This document shows, one piece after another, positions 35,808 to 45,775 of a stretch of 64,000 nt of DNA. The number at the start of each line of letters is the position of its first letter. Positions within the stretch are counted from its first letter, which is position 1. The position numbers and the translations under genes are program-made. Below the pieces are notes generated by a model. It worked only from the letters and a program-made list of their open reading frames with translations. It had not been told where the DNA came from and made no database searches. The stretch spans positions 124,001-188,000 of the forward strand of contig NZ_AWGF01000003.1 in the NCBI RefSeq assembly GCF_000495855.1. The letters are read 5' to 3'. Source of the stretch: Asticcacaulis sp. YBE204 (lineage in GTDB: Bacteria; Pseudomonadota; Alphaproteobacteria; Caulobacterales; Caulobacteraceae).

Positions 35808-37469
35808 TTAGTTGGCCAGTCGGCGAAGAAACGACGGGATTTCAAGATCGTCCTCCACCTCCGCGGTCTGTTGCGGCTCGACGCGCGGCTGAGGGGCCGG
35901 TTGCGCCTGCGGTGCCGGGGCATAGGATTGCGGTTGAGGCGCCGGTTGACGGTAGTCGGGCGCCGGGGTCTCGTTGCGCTGACGGTTCGGGAACAGGCCA
36001 CGCCACAGGCCGCCACGGTTGTCGTCTTCGGCCAGCGGACGCTGTTGCGACTGCGGCGCGCGAACCGGATCCTGAGGGCGCACGGTGCCGTAACCACCGA
36101 CCGGACGCTGCGGGATTTCACGCGATTGCGCCGGAGCCGGTGCCTGGACCGGGGCGGCAGGGATATCGAACTCGTCCTCGACCGACGGATCGATGATCTT
36201 GGCGATCACGCGGGCTTCGGGTTGTGGCTGGTATTGCGGCTGCGGGGCCGGGGCTGCGGGGCGCTCGTCGAATAGGTTCGGGCGAGCGGCCGAAATCGTC
36301 GGCTCCGGGCGTAATTCCGGCTGCGGCGCCGGAGCGGCCTGCTGAACCGGCTGGGGCTGAGGGGCCGGTTGCGGCGCGGGCGCGGCAGCCTGAACGGGTT
36401 GTTGCACCGGTTGGGCGGCACCCGGACGGCCCGGCGTGATATAGACCGACTGACGCGGGTTCTGCGACACCGATTGCTGGACCGGTGGTTGTTGCTGGGC
36501 GGCGGCGGAGTCCATGCCGGTCGCCACGACCGAAACGCGCAGCTTGCCTTCCAGCGTCGGATCGAAGGCCGCACCGAAGATGATGTTGGCGTCCGGATCG
36601 ACTTCCGACGAGATGGCGTTGGCCGCTTCGTCGACTTCGAGCAGGGTCATGTCGAGACCGCCGGTGACGTTGACCAGCACGGCCTTCGCGCCCTTGAGCG
36701 AGGTTTCGTCCAACAGCGGGTTGGCGATGGCGTTCTGAGCGGCTTGCAGCGCGCGGTCGTCGCCCGAGGCCTCACCCGTGCCCATCATAGCCTTGCCCAT
36801 TTCGGACATGACCGAGCGCACGTCGGCGAAATCGAGGTTGATCAGGCCCGGCAGGACCATCAGGTCGGTGATCGAACGCACGCCCGAATGCAGGACCTGG
36901 TCGGCCATGCCGAAGGCTTCGGCAAAGGTCGTGCGTTCGTTGGCGATGCGGAACAGGTTCTGGTTCGGGATGACGATCAGGGTATCGACATAGCGTTGCA
37001 GTTCGGCGATGCCCGCATCGGCCAGACGCATACGGTGACGGCCTTCGAACATGAAGGGCTTGGTCACCACGCCGACCGTCAGGATGCCGCGTTCGCGCGC
37101 CGTCTTGGCAATGATCGGGGCCGCACCGGTACCCGTGCCGCCGCCCATGCCGGCGGTGATGAAGACCATGTGCGCGCCTTCGAGGTGCTCGGCGATCTCA
37201 TGCGCCGACTCTTCGGCGGCGGTCATGCCGACTTCGGGGTGCGCGCCCGCGCCCAGACCCTGCGTCAGGGAGACGCCCAACTGCACGCGGCGGTCGGTCT
37301 TGGCGAACTGAAGCTGCTGGGCGTCCGTATTGGCGACGACGAATTCGACGCCTTCCAGACCGGCCTCGATCATGTTGTTGACGGCGTTGCCCCCGGCACC
37401 ACCGACTCCGAACACAACGATACGAGGCTTGAGTTCCGTGGCGCGCGGCGCCGAAAGATGAATAGCCAT
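35808..37469 (-). CDS. ftsZ: Cell division GTPase FtsZ
   Basis: 553 residues from the ATG at 37469 ([16 protein letters not shown] matches Caulobacter-type starts; a longer frame to 37574 is ignored). GTP loop G-G-G-T-G-T-G is at 109-115, and the T7 loop lies in N-L-D-F-A-D-V-R. The core ends near residue 320. A long linker of about 215 residues rich in Pro, Gln and Ala follows, then the partner-binding C-terminal peptide [14 protein letters not shown]. The polymer forms the Z ring; the long linker is typical of Caulobacterales. Confidence 0.97.
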   Translation of the reverse strand: MAIHLSAPRATELKPRIVVFGVGGAGGNAVNNMIEAGLEGVEFVVANTDAQQLQFAKTDRRVQLGVSLTQGLGAGAHPEVGMTAAEESAHEIAEHLEGAHMVFITAGMGGGTGTGAAPIIAKTARERGILTVGVVTKPFMFEGRHRMRLADAGIAELQRYVDTLIVIPNQNLFRIANERTTFAEAFGMADQVLHSGVRSITDLMVLPGLINLDFADVRSVMSEMGKAMMGTGEASGDDRALQAAQNAIANPLLDETSLKGAKAVLVNVTGGLDMTLLEVDEAANAISSEVDPDANIIFGAAFDPTLEGKLRVSVVATGMDSAAAQQQPPVQQSVSQNPRQSVYITPGRPGAAQPVQQPVQAAAPAPQPAPQPQPVQQAAPAPQPELRPEPTISAARPNLFDERPAAPAPQPQYQPQPEARVIAKIIDPSVEDEFDIPAAPVQAPAPAQSREIPQRPVGGYGTVRPQDPVRAPQSQQRPLAEDDNRGGLWRGLFPNRQRNETPAPDYRQPAPQPQSYAPAPQAQPAPQPRVEPQQTAEVEDDLEIPSFLRRLAN

Positions 37470-37896
37470 GTGATCAGACCAACCTTCTATTACCCCCGGG
37501 CGGGGAACCCTGTCATCGGGCGTCAAAGCTTTCGCTAATTCTTCGACCTTGGCGCTTTCATTGAGAAGCTCCATCAGACATCGAATATGCTTAATGAATA
37601 GTTACCGGATAACTTGAGTCGCGCCGTTTTGAAGGGGGAAAGATAATAAAATTTAACGAAAGTTACCAACTTATGAATTTTGCGCGCCGATTGAGTCGAA
37701 GGTGAGTCAAAAATGACTCACAATCCCCGCCAAGTTCGCCATTTTGCTGACAAAATAGTTAACAGGCCTTCATTATTATACGCAAAACCCTTAACACAGA
37801 ATCATCCACAGGCTACCGTATCCGGATCACATTGACGCGATCATAACCTCGTTTTATCTGTGGATGAGTCCGGTAGCGCTTGGCCATGGCAGACGC
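37470..37896 (-). promoter_or_regulatory. ftsA-ftsZ intergenic region, likely cell-cycle-controlled ftsZ promoter
   Basis: About 430 bases without a gene, AT-rich between 37600 and 37860. It contains four GANTC methylation sites (37616-37620, 37693-37697, 37704-37708, 37715-37719) and a perfect dyad GTGAGTCA-AAAA-TGACTCAC. Half boxes TTAAC occur near 37655 and 37756. In Caulobacter the ftsZ promoter is regulated by CcrM/GcrA, CtrA and DnaA; the GANTC cluster suggests the same here. Confidence 0.65.
37616..37721. promoter_or_regulatory. GANTC cluster with perfect dyad
   Basis: Four GANTC sites in about 105 bases. The last two form the arms of GTGAGTCA (37702-37709) and TGACTCAC (37714-37721), separated by AAAA. 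The dyad is unlikely to arise by chance. It may bind a dimeric regulator whose access depends on adenine methylation. Confidence 0.6.
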
Positions 37897-37897
37897 A

Positions 37898-37926
37898 AAA
37901 ACGCCCGCTGAACCAGCGGGCGTTTT
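37898..37926 (-). terminator. Terminator of ftsA
   Basis: Perfect 13-bp stem AAAACGCCCGCTG / CAGCGGGCGTTTT with loop AAC (37911-37913). It lies about 20 bases after the ftsA stop, so ftsZ is transcribed from its own promoter. Confidence 0.93.
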
Positions 37927-37947
37927 GAGTAGCGAAACTGAACTGTC

Positions 37948-39306
37948 TCAGAGATTCTGGCGCAGCCAGTCCATGACGCGGGTGACAATCGGTCCGCTTC
38001 CGGCGCTTGAGGTGTCCTTGGTCGACAGGCGCGCGGTCATGATCTTGCGCGCCGGCACCACGTCGCGCGGCCCATAGAGCGTGCGCAGGATGACCCCCGC
38101 GCAGGCCGAGAAGGCCGGACCCGCCGCGGCGTCGGCCAGATGCGGCACGCGCTTGGGCTTGCCCAGCCGCACCGGGCGGTCGAACACCCGTACGGCCAGT
38201 TCGCGCACACCGGCCAGTTGCGATGCCCCGCCCGTCAGAACGATGCCCGCGCCGGGATCGATCATGACGCCGGAGGCTTTGAGCTTTTCGCGCAGCAGTT
38301 CGAAGGTTTCCTCCACGCGCGGCGCGATGATCCCCTTGAGGATCGAGCGCGGTACGGAGATCGGGGCCGCACCGGCGTCGTCGCCGCGCGGCGGGGCTTC
38401 GACCATTTCGCGGTCTTCGTTGGCCGAGGCGATGGCCGAACCGTGCAGGGTCTTGACGCGCTCGGCCCCGGCCAGAGTCGTCGACAGGCCGCGCGCGATA
38501 TCGGCGGTGACGTGGGCGCCGCCGACGTTCAGGCAATCGACGTGGATCAGCGAACCGTTGCAGAACACCGCCGCTGTGGTGCACGACGCCCCCATGTCGA
38601 TGCAGATGGCGCCCAGTTCTTTTTCGTCCTCTTCCAGCGCCGCAACGGCGGCGGCCAGAGGCGCGGAAACGATGGCCTGCACCTCAAGATGCGCCATGCC
38701 GACGCACTGCATGATGTTGTTGAAGACATTCTCGTCGATGGTGACGACCAGCAGTTCCAATCCTAGCGAACGGCCGGTCAGGTTACGCGGGTCGCGCACG
38801 CCGCTCTGCCCATCGACCGACCACGAGACCGGCAGCAGGTGGATAGTGCGGCGGTTGGGGAAGCGGACCTGCGCCAGACCCGAGGCGATGGCGCGGTTGA
38901 GGTCTTCGTCGGAGACGGGCTTGAGGCCCAGCGACACCTGCGCGAAGACGCGGTGCGAGGCGGTCTGCGCGCCGGGGACCGAGACGCGGACGCCCTGCAC
39001 CGAGACATTGGCCATGGCTTCGGCGCGCTCGACGGCCTGAGCGATGGCGGTGGCGGCGGCTTCCATGTCGATGATGCCGCCCGCGCGGATACCACGCGAC
39101 TGCACGTAGCCGACGCCTGCCACGCGGATCGAATTGTCAGACGTGCGCACACCGTCGGGCTTCATGATGAAACAGCCGATCTTCGACGCGCCGAGATCGA
39201 GCGAAGCCACCACCCCCGGCGTGACCGACATGCGGGCGGCGGCCTCGTTGCGGCTGCCGTTTTTGGCCATTTCCTTGGCCAGTTTACGATCTTCAAGACG
39301 CGACAT
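37948..39306 (-). CDS. ftsA: Cell division protein FtsA
   Basis: 452 residues, actin-like. S-L-D-L-G-A-S-K-I-G-C-F is the phosphate-1 loop, I-C-I-D-M-G-A-S-C-T-T the phosphate-2 loop and V-L-T-G-G-A-S-Q-L the adenosine motif. The C-terminal membrane-targeting helix ends V-T-R-V-M-D-W-L-R-Q-N-L. It tethers FtsZ filaments to the membrane. Relative to E. coli FtsA it has an extra N-terminal stretch of about 28 basic residues before the fold, a feature seen in alphaproteobacteria. Confidence 0.96.
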   Translation of the reverse strand: MSRLEDRKLAKEMAKNGSRNEAAARMSVTPGVVASLDLGASKIGCFIMKPDGVRTSDNSIRVAGVGYVQSRGIRAGGIIDMEAAATAIAQAVERAEAMANVSVQGVRVSVPGAQTASHRVFAQVSLGLKPVSDEDLNRAIASGLAQVRFPNRRTIHLLPVSWSVDGQSGVRDPRNLTGRSLGLELLVVTIDENVFNNIMQCVGMAHLEVQAIVSAPLAAAVAALEEDEKELGAICIDMGASCTTAAVFCNGSLIHVDCLNVGGAHVTADIARGLSTTLAGAERVKTLHGSAIASANEDREMVEAPPRGDDAGAAPISVPRSILKGIIAPRVEETFELLREKLKASGVMIDPGAGIVLTGGASQLAGVRELAVRVFDRPVRLGKPKRVPHLADAAAGPAFSACAGVILRTLYGPRDVVPARKIMTARLSTKDTSSAGSGPIVTRVMDWLRQNL

Positions 39307-39328
39307 GGGAACTTCCTAAGGGCGGCAA

Positions 39329-40210
39329 TCAGGAATTTTCAAAAGGTTTGACGACCAGGGCACCGGGATCGCGCAGATCGATGACCGCCAGTCCCTGATC
39401 GAGGATGCGCTGCTGGCTGATCAGGACGTCGAGGCGGTTGAGCGCGTCTTCCTGATCAAGCGCGGGCAGCTTGATAATGGTGTTGTTCTTCAGGCGAATA
39501 TCCCAGCGGCGCGTGTCGACGCGCACATAGGCCCAGACGCGCGATTGCAGTTCGGGCCGCGCCTGAAGCAGTTGCACGATCTCCGACGCCGACTCGTTGG
39601 CCCCCTCGCCGACCAGCAGCGGCAGGTCGCGGAACTGTGCCTCGTGCGCTTCGGGGATGACCTGACCCGTGTCGTCGATGACCTGGGTCTTGCCCTGAAA
39701 CTGCCAGACGGCCAGACGCGGACGCTCGGTAACGGTGATGATCAGCTGATCCGGCAACTGACGGCGGATGACGGCGGACTTGACCCAGCCGATGGCTTCG
39801 ACGTCGGCCTTGACCTTGTTGAGGTCCATCAGGGCGATCGGCTGACCGCGCTCGAACTTCAAGGCCCCCTTGATGTCGCCGCGCGCCACGTCGGACACGC
39901 CTTGCAGACGGACATTTTGCAGATTGACGCCGATGGCGGCGATGCGACCGTCGGTAAAGTTGACGATACCGGTGCGCAGCATCTCGGCACGACCGCCGGT
40001 CAGGAGAACGACGCTCATCAGCATGGTAATGCCGCCGAAGGCCAGCCACGCGGTCAGCTCGTTCGGCATGGCCACGCCGCCGATCAGTTTAAGCTTGCCG
40101 GACTCACGCGCGCCCGAACGTTTCGGGGCGGCTTTGGCGGGGGCTTTGCTTTGCGGAGCTACCATTCCTGTATTAGGTTGGCGGCGGCCCCCTCTGACGA
40201 CGGCAGGCAT
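39329..40210 (-). CDS. ftsQ: Cell division protein FtsQ
   Basis: 293 residues. A basic cytoplasmic N-terminus (residues 1-50, with many Arg, Lys and Ala) is followed by one membrane helix (W-L-A-F-G-G-I-T-M-L-M-S-V-V-L-L). The periplasmic POTRA domain (about residues 95-170) contains N-V-R-L-Q-G-V-S-D-V and W-V-K-S-A-V-I-R-R-Q-L-P-D, then the beta domain T-E-R-P-R-L-A-V-W-Q. It scaffolds the divisome with FtsL and FtsB. Directly upstream, where ddl is usual, there is a gap and then ftsH. Confidence 0.95.
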   Translation of the reverse strand: MPAVVRGGRRQPNTGMVAPQSKAPAKAAPKRSGARESGKLKLIGGVAMPNELTAWLAFGGITMLMSVVLLTGGRAEMLRTGIVNFTDGRIAAIGVNLQNVRLQGVSDVARGDIKGALKFERGQPIALMDLNKVKADVEAIGWVKSAVIRRQLPDQLIITVTERPRLAVWQFQGKTQVIDDTGQVIPEAHEAQFRDLPLLVGEGANESASEIVQLLQARPELQSRVWAYVRVDTRRWDIRLKNNTIIKLPALDQEDALNRLDVLISQQRILDQGLAVIDLRDPGALVVKPFENS

Positions 40211-40426
40211 ATTCTGTCCTCGGTTCGTGACACAGTCGCATCCCCTACACGGACTGACGCCACCGGCCCTTTCAGGGCAAATGCGGACAGACCAAACGCA
40301 GGATGCTAAGCGCCCCAGAAAACCAGAACGGCCTTAACAATGTGATAACGGAATCGAGTCCGTGCAGGTTTTCATCAACCATGTTTGCAGGTGCGTCATA
40401 AATACCGGTGATAGGCCAGGAACAAA
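40211..40426 (-). promoter_or_regulatory. ftsH-ftsQ junction and ftsQ upstream region
   Basis: About 215 bases with no supported gene. Two abutting GANTC sites, GAATC and GAGTC at 40351-40360, lie about 145 bases before ftsQ, with TTAACA nearby (40334-40339). It is the likely promoter of ftsQ-ftsA. It is also the join between two conserved gene blocks that are usually separate. Confidence 0.55.
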
Positions 40427-40454
40427 AAAGCCTGCCTCCGAAGAGGCAGGCTTT
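40427..40454 (-). terminator. Terminator of ftsH
   Basis: Perfect 12-bp stem AAAGCCTGCCTC / GAGGCAGGCTTT (40427-40438, 40443-40454) with loop CGAA, and a minus-strand T-run from 40424. Confidence 0.93.
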
Positions 40455-40472
40455 GACGGTAGGCTTTAAGGC

Positions 40473-42383
<1,911 letters not shown>

Positions 42384-42453
42384 TCCCTAGCCTTTTCAAC
42401 AGGGCCCCGATACCGGCGACCCGAATAACTGTTTTCCCTATATAGGGGTGCTT

Positions 42454-43851
42454 TTAGCGGCGCGCTACGGTTTCCATCCCGAAATCCGCATCGGCTTCGT
42501 TCCGAATCTGTCCCAGCGCGGCCTTCAGGCGCGTATGGACGAGACAGTGCAAATCTCCTGCCGCGAAAAGCCGCGGTTCGCCGTTTATCAACCGAACCGG
42601 CAAAGAAGCCCGCACCAGCGACGGCAAGGCGGCGATTTTCTCACGATCGCGACGTTGCAAACGTTTGGCATGGCCACGCAGAGGCACAATATCGTCGGTC
42701 TGCGCATAAACAGGCAATCGGAAACGTCCGTCCCAGATATCTCCGCAGCGCTGCGGGACCGTGCCATTGCGGGTCATGTCGCCCGTCTCGCGACAGATCA
42801 GCAGGCTGTCTTTTTGTCGTTCGATACGCGCCCCGCAGAGGGTGAACGAGGTGCGTCCAGTGTTGAGTCCGTCGATAATCGCCGTAATTTCACGGGTTGA
42901 CGGCAGCTTTTCTCCGCCGCCCGCGCAGACGATCATGGCCGAGAGAATGGGGACAGAGGGGATATGATCGAGTCGAAAAGCCCCGGCATCGTGCAAATGG
43001 CTTGCCCTCTCCCCCCCTTCGGGGTCCCCCTCCCCCGCTTTGCAGGGGAGGATGAACGCGCCTACATCCTCCCCTGTAGCGCAGCGTACGGGGGAGGTGT
43101 CAGCGCGCGTAGCGACGCTGGCGGAGGGGGCATTCACTTGTAATGCCTGACGCACTTTTGCCCTGAGGTAAGCCGGATTTTCGTTCGCCGGATCGTCGAT
43201 ATAGCCGACGCCCGCCGCTGTCAGCCATGCGCGCAACCGCGCGCGCGACACGCCAATCAGCGGACGGAAATAAAACACACCCTCGCCTTCCAGCCAGAAC
43301 GGCGCGGGCGACCACAGACGCGGCGACCCAACGCTGGAGCCGGTCGCGCGCATGGCTTCGGCCTCTGTGCCGTCATTGGCATTGTGCCCCAGACAAACCA
43401 CGCGAATACCCTTTTCACGCGCCGCGTTCAGAATGAGACTATGCCGTGCGCGCCGCGCCGCCGCCTGAATCCCTGTCGCAGGCTTGTCACCCGTCCAATG
43501 CAGGGGTGTAAAGCCGATACCCATATCCGCACACAGATCGGCCACGCCCTGCGTCCAGCCCGCACTCAGCGGATTGAGCCCGTGATCGACGCAGAACACC
43601 TCCAGCGGCCTTTGCCCCCACAGCATAAGCGCCATCAGCAGCGCCACGGAATCGCCGCCGCCGGATACCGCGACGCCCACCGGCTTGTCGGGGGCCCCGT
43701 TCAGATATTCCGGAAACAAACAAAGGCTGGCGGCGATATCGGGGAAATCCCCCAGCGTCGCGGCCAGCCTTTGTCTTACATCGTCAGAATTTTGACGCGC
43801 ATTTGATTCCAAAAACCGCTGCACACTTTTTGGAATGCGCTCTAGGCGCAC
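42454..43851 (-). CDS. tilS: tRNA(Ile)-lysidine synthase, repeat-invaded
   Basis: Converts C34 of tRNA(Ile) CAT anticodon to lysidine. The PP-loop motif is V-A-V-S-G-G-G-D-S; D-H-G-L-N-P and G-H-N-A-N-D follow. No ATG exists before the PP-loop. My choice is GTG 43851, which overlaps the cpoB stop by 10 bases and follows AAGGGCAA. It makes residues about 3-17 come from a dispersed palindrome (R-I-P-K-S-V-Q-R-F). TTG 43719 and GTG 43824 are alternatives. About 45 residues between the ATPase part and the C-terminal domain are encoded by GC-rich repeats kept in frame. Confidence 0.85.
   Translation of the reverse strand: MRLERIPKSVQRFLESNARQNSDDVRQRLAATLGDFPDIAASLCLFPEYLNGAPDKPVGVAVSGGGDSVALLMALMLWGQRPLEVFCVDHGLNPLSAGWTQGVADLCADMGIGFTPLHWTGDKPATGIQAAARRARHSLILNAAREKGIRVVCLGHNANDGTEAEAMRATGSSVGSPRLWSPAPFWLEGEGVFYFRPLIGVSRARLRAWLTAAGVGYIDDPANENPAYLRAKVRQALQVNAPSASVATRADTSPVRCATGEDVGAFILPCKAGEGDPEGGERASHLHDAGAFRLDHIPSVPILSAMIVCAGGGEKLPSTREITAIIDGLNTGRTSFTLCGARIERQKDSLLICRETGDMTRNGTVPQRCGDIWDGRFRLPVYAQTDDIVPLRGHAKRLQRRDREKIAALPSLVRASLPVRLINGEPRLFAAGDLHCLVHTRLKAALGQIRNEADADFGMETVARR
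43003..43132. repeat. Two GC-rich REP-like units in frame inside tilS
   Basis: CCTCTCCCCCCCTTCGGGG ... GCTTTGCAGGGGAGGATG (about 43012-43053) and ACATCCTCCCCTGTAGCG ... GGGGGAGGTGT ... GGCGGAGGGGGC (about 43064-43132). The second almost duplicates the unit at 18418-18480. The tilS frame stays open through both. Confidence 0.85.
43795..43841 (+). repeat. Dispersed palindromic element, copy 6, at the cpoB-tilS junction
   Basis: ACGCGCATTTGATTCC, AAAAACCGCTGCACAC, TTTTTGGAATGCGCT. It begins one base after the cpoB stop codon (minus strand). On the tilS strand it reads R-I-P-K-S-V-Q-R-F-L-E-S-N-A-R without a stop. Confidence 0.9.
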
Positions 43852-44756
43852 TTGCCCTTGGTCGCCAGCGCCTTGGCCTGCGACTTGATCGGTGCCGACG
43901 CGGTCGCGGCATAGCGCTTGTTGAACTCGGTCAGGGCGACGCAGGCCTTCGGCGCATCGGTTTGACCCAAAGCCGCCGCCAGCTTGACGGTCGCTTCGGG
44001 CGCCCAGCTCGTCTTGGGCCAGCCCTTGAGCGAGGTCGCATAGGCGGCGACCGAACCCGATACATCGCCACGCGTCGAGCGGATCTGGCCCAGACGGAAC
44101 CAGGCTTCGGCGGCTTGGGGCGCGGTCGCCCACTTGGTCGTGAATTCGGTAAAGGCGCGCTCAGCGTCTTCCATGCTGCCGTTGGTCAGGAGACTATAGG
44201 CCTGATCGAAGTCACCTTCGGCGGTGCCGGTAGTCGGCGGCGGTGGTGGCGGACCGGCCAGAGCCGCATCGATGTCTTTCAGGTGCGCGTCCTGCATATC
44301 GACGCGCTTGGTCAGGGTGTCGAGCCGCACTTCCAGCGCCTGATTTTTCTGCGCCAGCTGGGTATTGGCGTAGCGCGCCTCCTCCAGTTGTCCGGTCAGG
44401 GTCGTGATCTGCTGCGCCTGATCGTCGACCTTGCGCGACATCGTGGCCACCGTCGCCTGAAGCGCCACGACTTCGGGATCGGGCTCGATCAGCGCTGGTG
44501 GGCCGGGGTTCTTGGCGTTACGGCCTTCGTACTTGCTGATGGCGTTTTCCAGCTTGCGCACATTGCGATCGAGACGTTCAAGACGCTTCTTGTCCCACTC
44601 GATCGGCGGCCCCTTGTCGGCGTCGTCCTGATCGATGGAGAATAACTGGGCCTGCGCTGGTACGGCCAGGGTCAACGGCGCGGCAACGGCCAGAGAGAGC
44701 GCCAATCCGGAGATAACAGCCTTCAGATTAAGTCTGGTCATGGTCATCCTAAACAT
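43842..44756 (-). CDS. cpoB: Tol-Pal coordinator CpoB (YbgF)
   Basis: A signal peptide (L-A-L-S-L-A-V-A-A-P-L-T-L-A, cleavage near A-Q-A-Q) precedes an N-terminal coiled coil (residues about 90-165, with L-E-E-A-R-Y-A-N-T-Q-L-A-Q-K) and a Pro-rich hinge (P-P-P-P-P-P). The C-terminal TPR domain has D-F-D-Q-A-Y-S-L-L and A-F-T-E-F. It links the Tol-Pal machine with peptidoglycan synthesis in the periplasm. ATGs at 44756, 44747 and 44741 are all possible starts. The stop overlaps the proposed tilS start. Confidence 0.93.
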   Translation of the reverse strand: MFRMTMTRLNLKAVISGLALSLAVAAPLTLAVPAQAQLFSIDQDDADKGPPIEWDKKRLERLDRNVRKLENAISKYEGRNAKNPGPPALIEPDPEVVALQATVATMSRKVDDQAQQITTLTGQLEEARYANTQLAQKNQALEVRLDTLTKRVDMQDAHLKDIDAALAGPPPPPPTTGTAEGDFDQAYSLLTNGSMEDAERAFTEFTTKWATAPQAAEAWFRLGQIRSTRGDVSGSVAAYATSLKGWPKTSWAPEATVKLAAALGQTDAPKACVALTEFNKRYAATASAPIKSQAKALATKGKCA

Positions 44757-44886
44757 GATCGCCGCAGCCCCCTTAATCGCTACGCGATACGGCATAGCAA
44801 AACTTACGAAAATTAATAACGGCGCAATTTTATCTTGTCGAGCCTAACGATTTAACCCGGCGAAATTAAGACTGGTAATCGCATTA

Positions 44887-44913
44887 AAAAAGGGCCGGTT
44901 TGCACCGGCCCTT
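44887..44913 (-). terminator. Terminator of pal
   Basis: Stem AAGGGCCGGT / ACCGGCCCTT (44890-44899, 44904-44913), loop TTGC, with a minus-strand run of T from 44886. It lies 22 bases after the pal stop, so cpoB and tilS need readthrough or their own promoter. Confidence 0.92.
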
Positions 44914-44935
44914 CTGATCTATAGCTGCCGGAAGC

Positions 44936-45499
44936 TTACTTGGCGCCTTCGGTCAGGGTCGTGTGACCGTTACGGTTTTGCGCCCAGCCGTCTTCGTTGG
45001 CTTCGGTATTGATCGGGTTTTCCTTGCCGTAGGAAATGGTGGCGATACGCGCCGGCACCACGCCCTTGGAGGTCAGGTATTGCGACACGGCCTCGGCGCG
45101 GCGGGCGCCCAGAGCGAAGTTGTATTCGCGCGTGCCGCGCTCGTCGGCATTGCCTTCGATACGGATCTTGACGGCCGGATAACGGACAAGCCACGCAGCC
45201 TGCTTGTCCAGGATTTCCTGAGCGTCGGTACGGATCGACGACGAGTCGAGATCGAAGAAGACGCGGTCGCCGACATTGACGACGAAGTCCTGCTGCGAGC
45301 CCGGTACGACGCCGACCGGAGCGATGGGCTTTTCGACGGGGTCTTTCTTCGGCGGCACGTACGGCGCGACCTCTTCCTTTTCGACCGGCTTGGCCGGGGT
45401 GTCGATCACTTCCTTCGGCTTGGAAGAACAGGCGGCCACCGAAGCGGTGACAAACGTCACCAACATGAGTTTCGCAATCGTTTTGGTGGAGATGGACAT
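44936..45499 (-). CDS. pal: Peptidoglycan-associated lipoprotein
   Basis: 187 residues from ATG 45499, with AAGGG well spaced upstream; an in-frame ATG at 45514 is also possible. The lipobox is S-V-A-A-C. A short Pro/Lys/Glu-rich linker leads to an OmpA-like domain with F-F-D-L-D-S-S-S-I, I-R-I-E-G-N-A-D-E-R-G-T-R-E-Y-N and L-G-A-R-R-A-E-A-V, the meso-DAP-binding signature. It anchors the outer membrane to peptidoglycan. Confidence 0.96.
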   Translation of the reverse strand: MSISTKTIAKLMLVTFVTASVAACSSKPKEVIDTPAKPVEKEEVAPYVPPKKDPVEKPIAPVGVVPGSQQDFVVNVGDRVFFDLDSSSIRTDAQEILDKQAAWLVRYPAVKIRIEGNADERGTREYNFALGARRAEAVSQYLTSKGVVPARIATISYGKENPINTEANEDGWAQNRNGHTTLTEGAK

Positions 45500-45775
45500 A
45501 AGCAATCCCTTCATCACTATAATTAATGTTTGGTCCGGTCCCAGAGGCCGGAGCCCGATCACCGAGGTTTAAACTCTACAAACGGCATGTCAGGGCAATG
45601 CCCCTCACACCTATAGTTACAATTTGTAACACGCACATTACGGCCATATTGCGGCGCACACTAGATTCTATTGAGACCATCGTTACGCTCAAAAGCCAAT
45701 AACAAAGGCGTTATTCCGTTATTTTCCGCATCCCTTTTTTATGGGGTGAGGCTTTTAGGACGCCCTATGAACCCT
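45500..45775 (-). other. tolB-pal gap
   Basis: 276 bases without a gene. The middle is AT-rich, with TTGTAAC palindrome-like sequence (GTTACAATTTGTAAC) at about 45616-45630. It could be a binding site or promoter for pal. No other structure seen. Confidence 0.45.
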
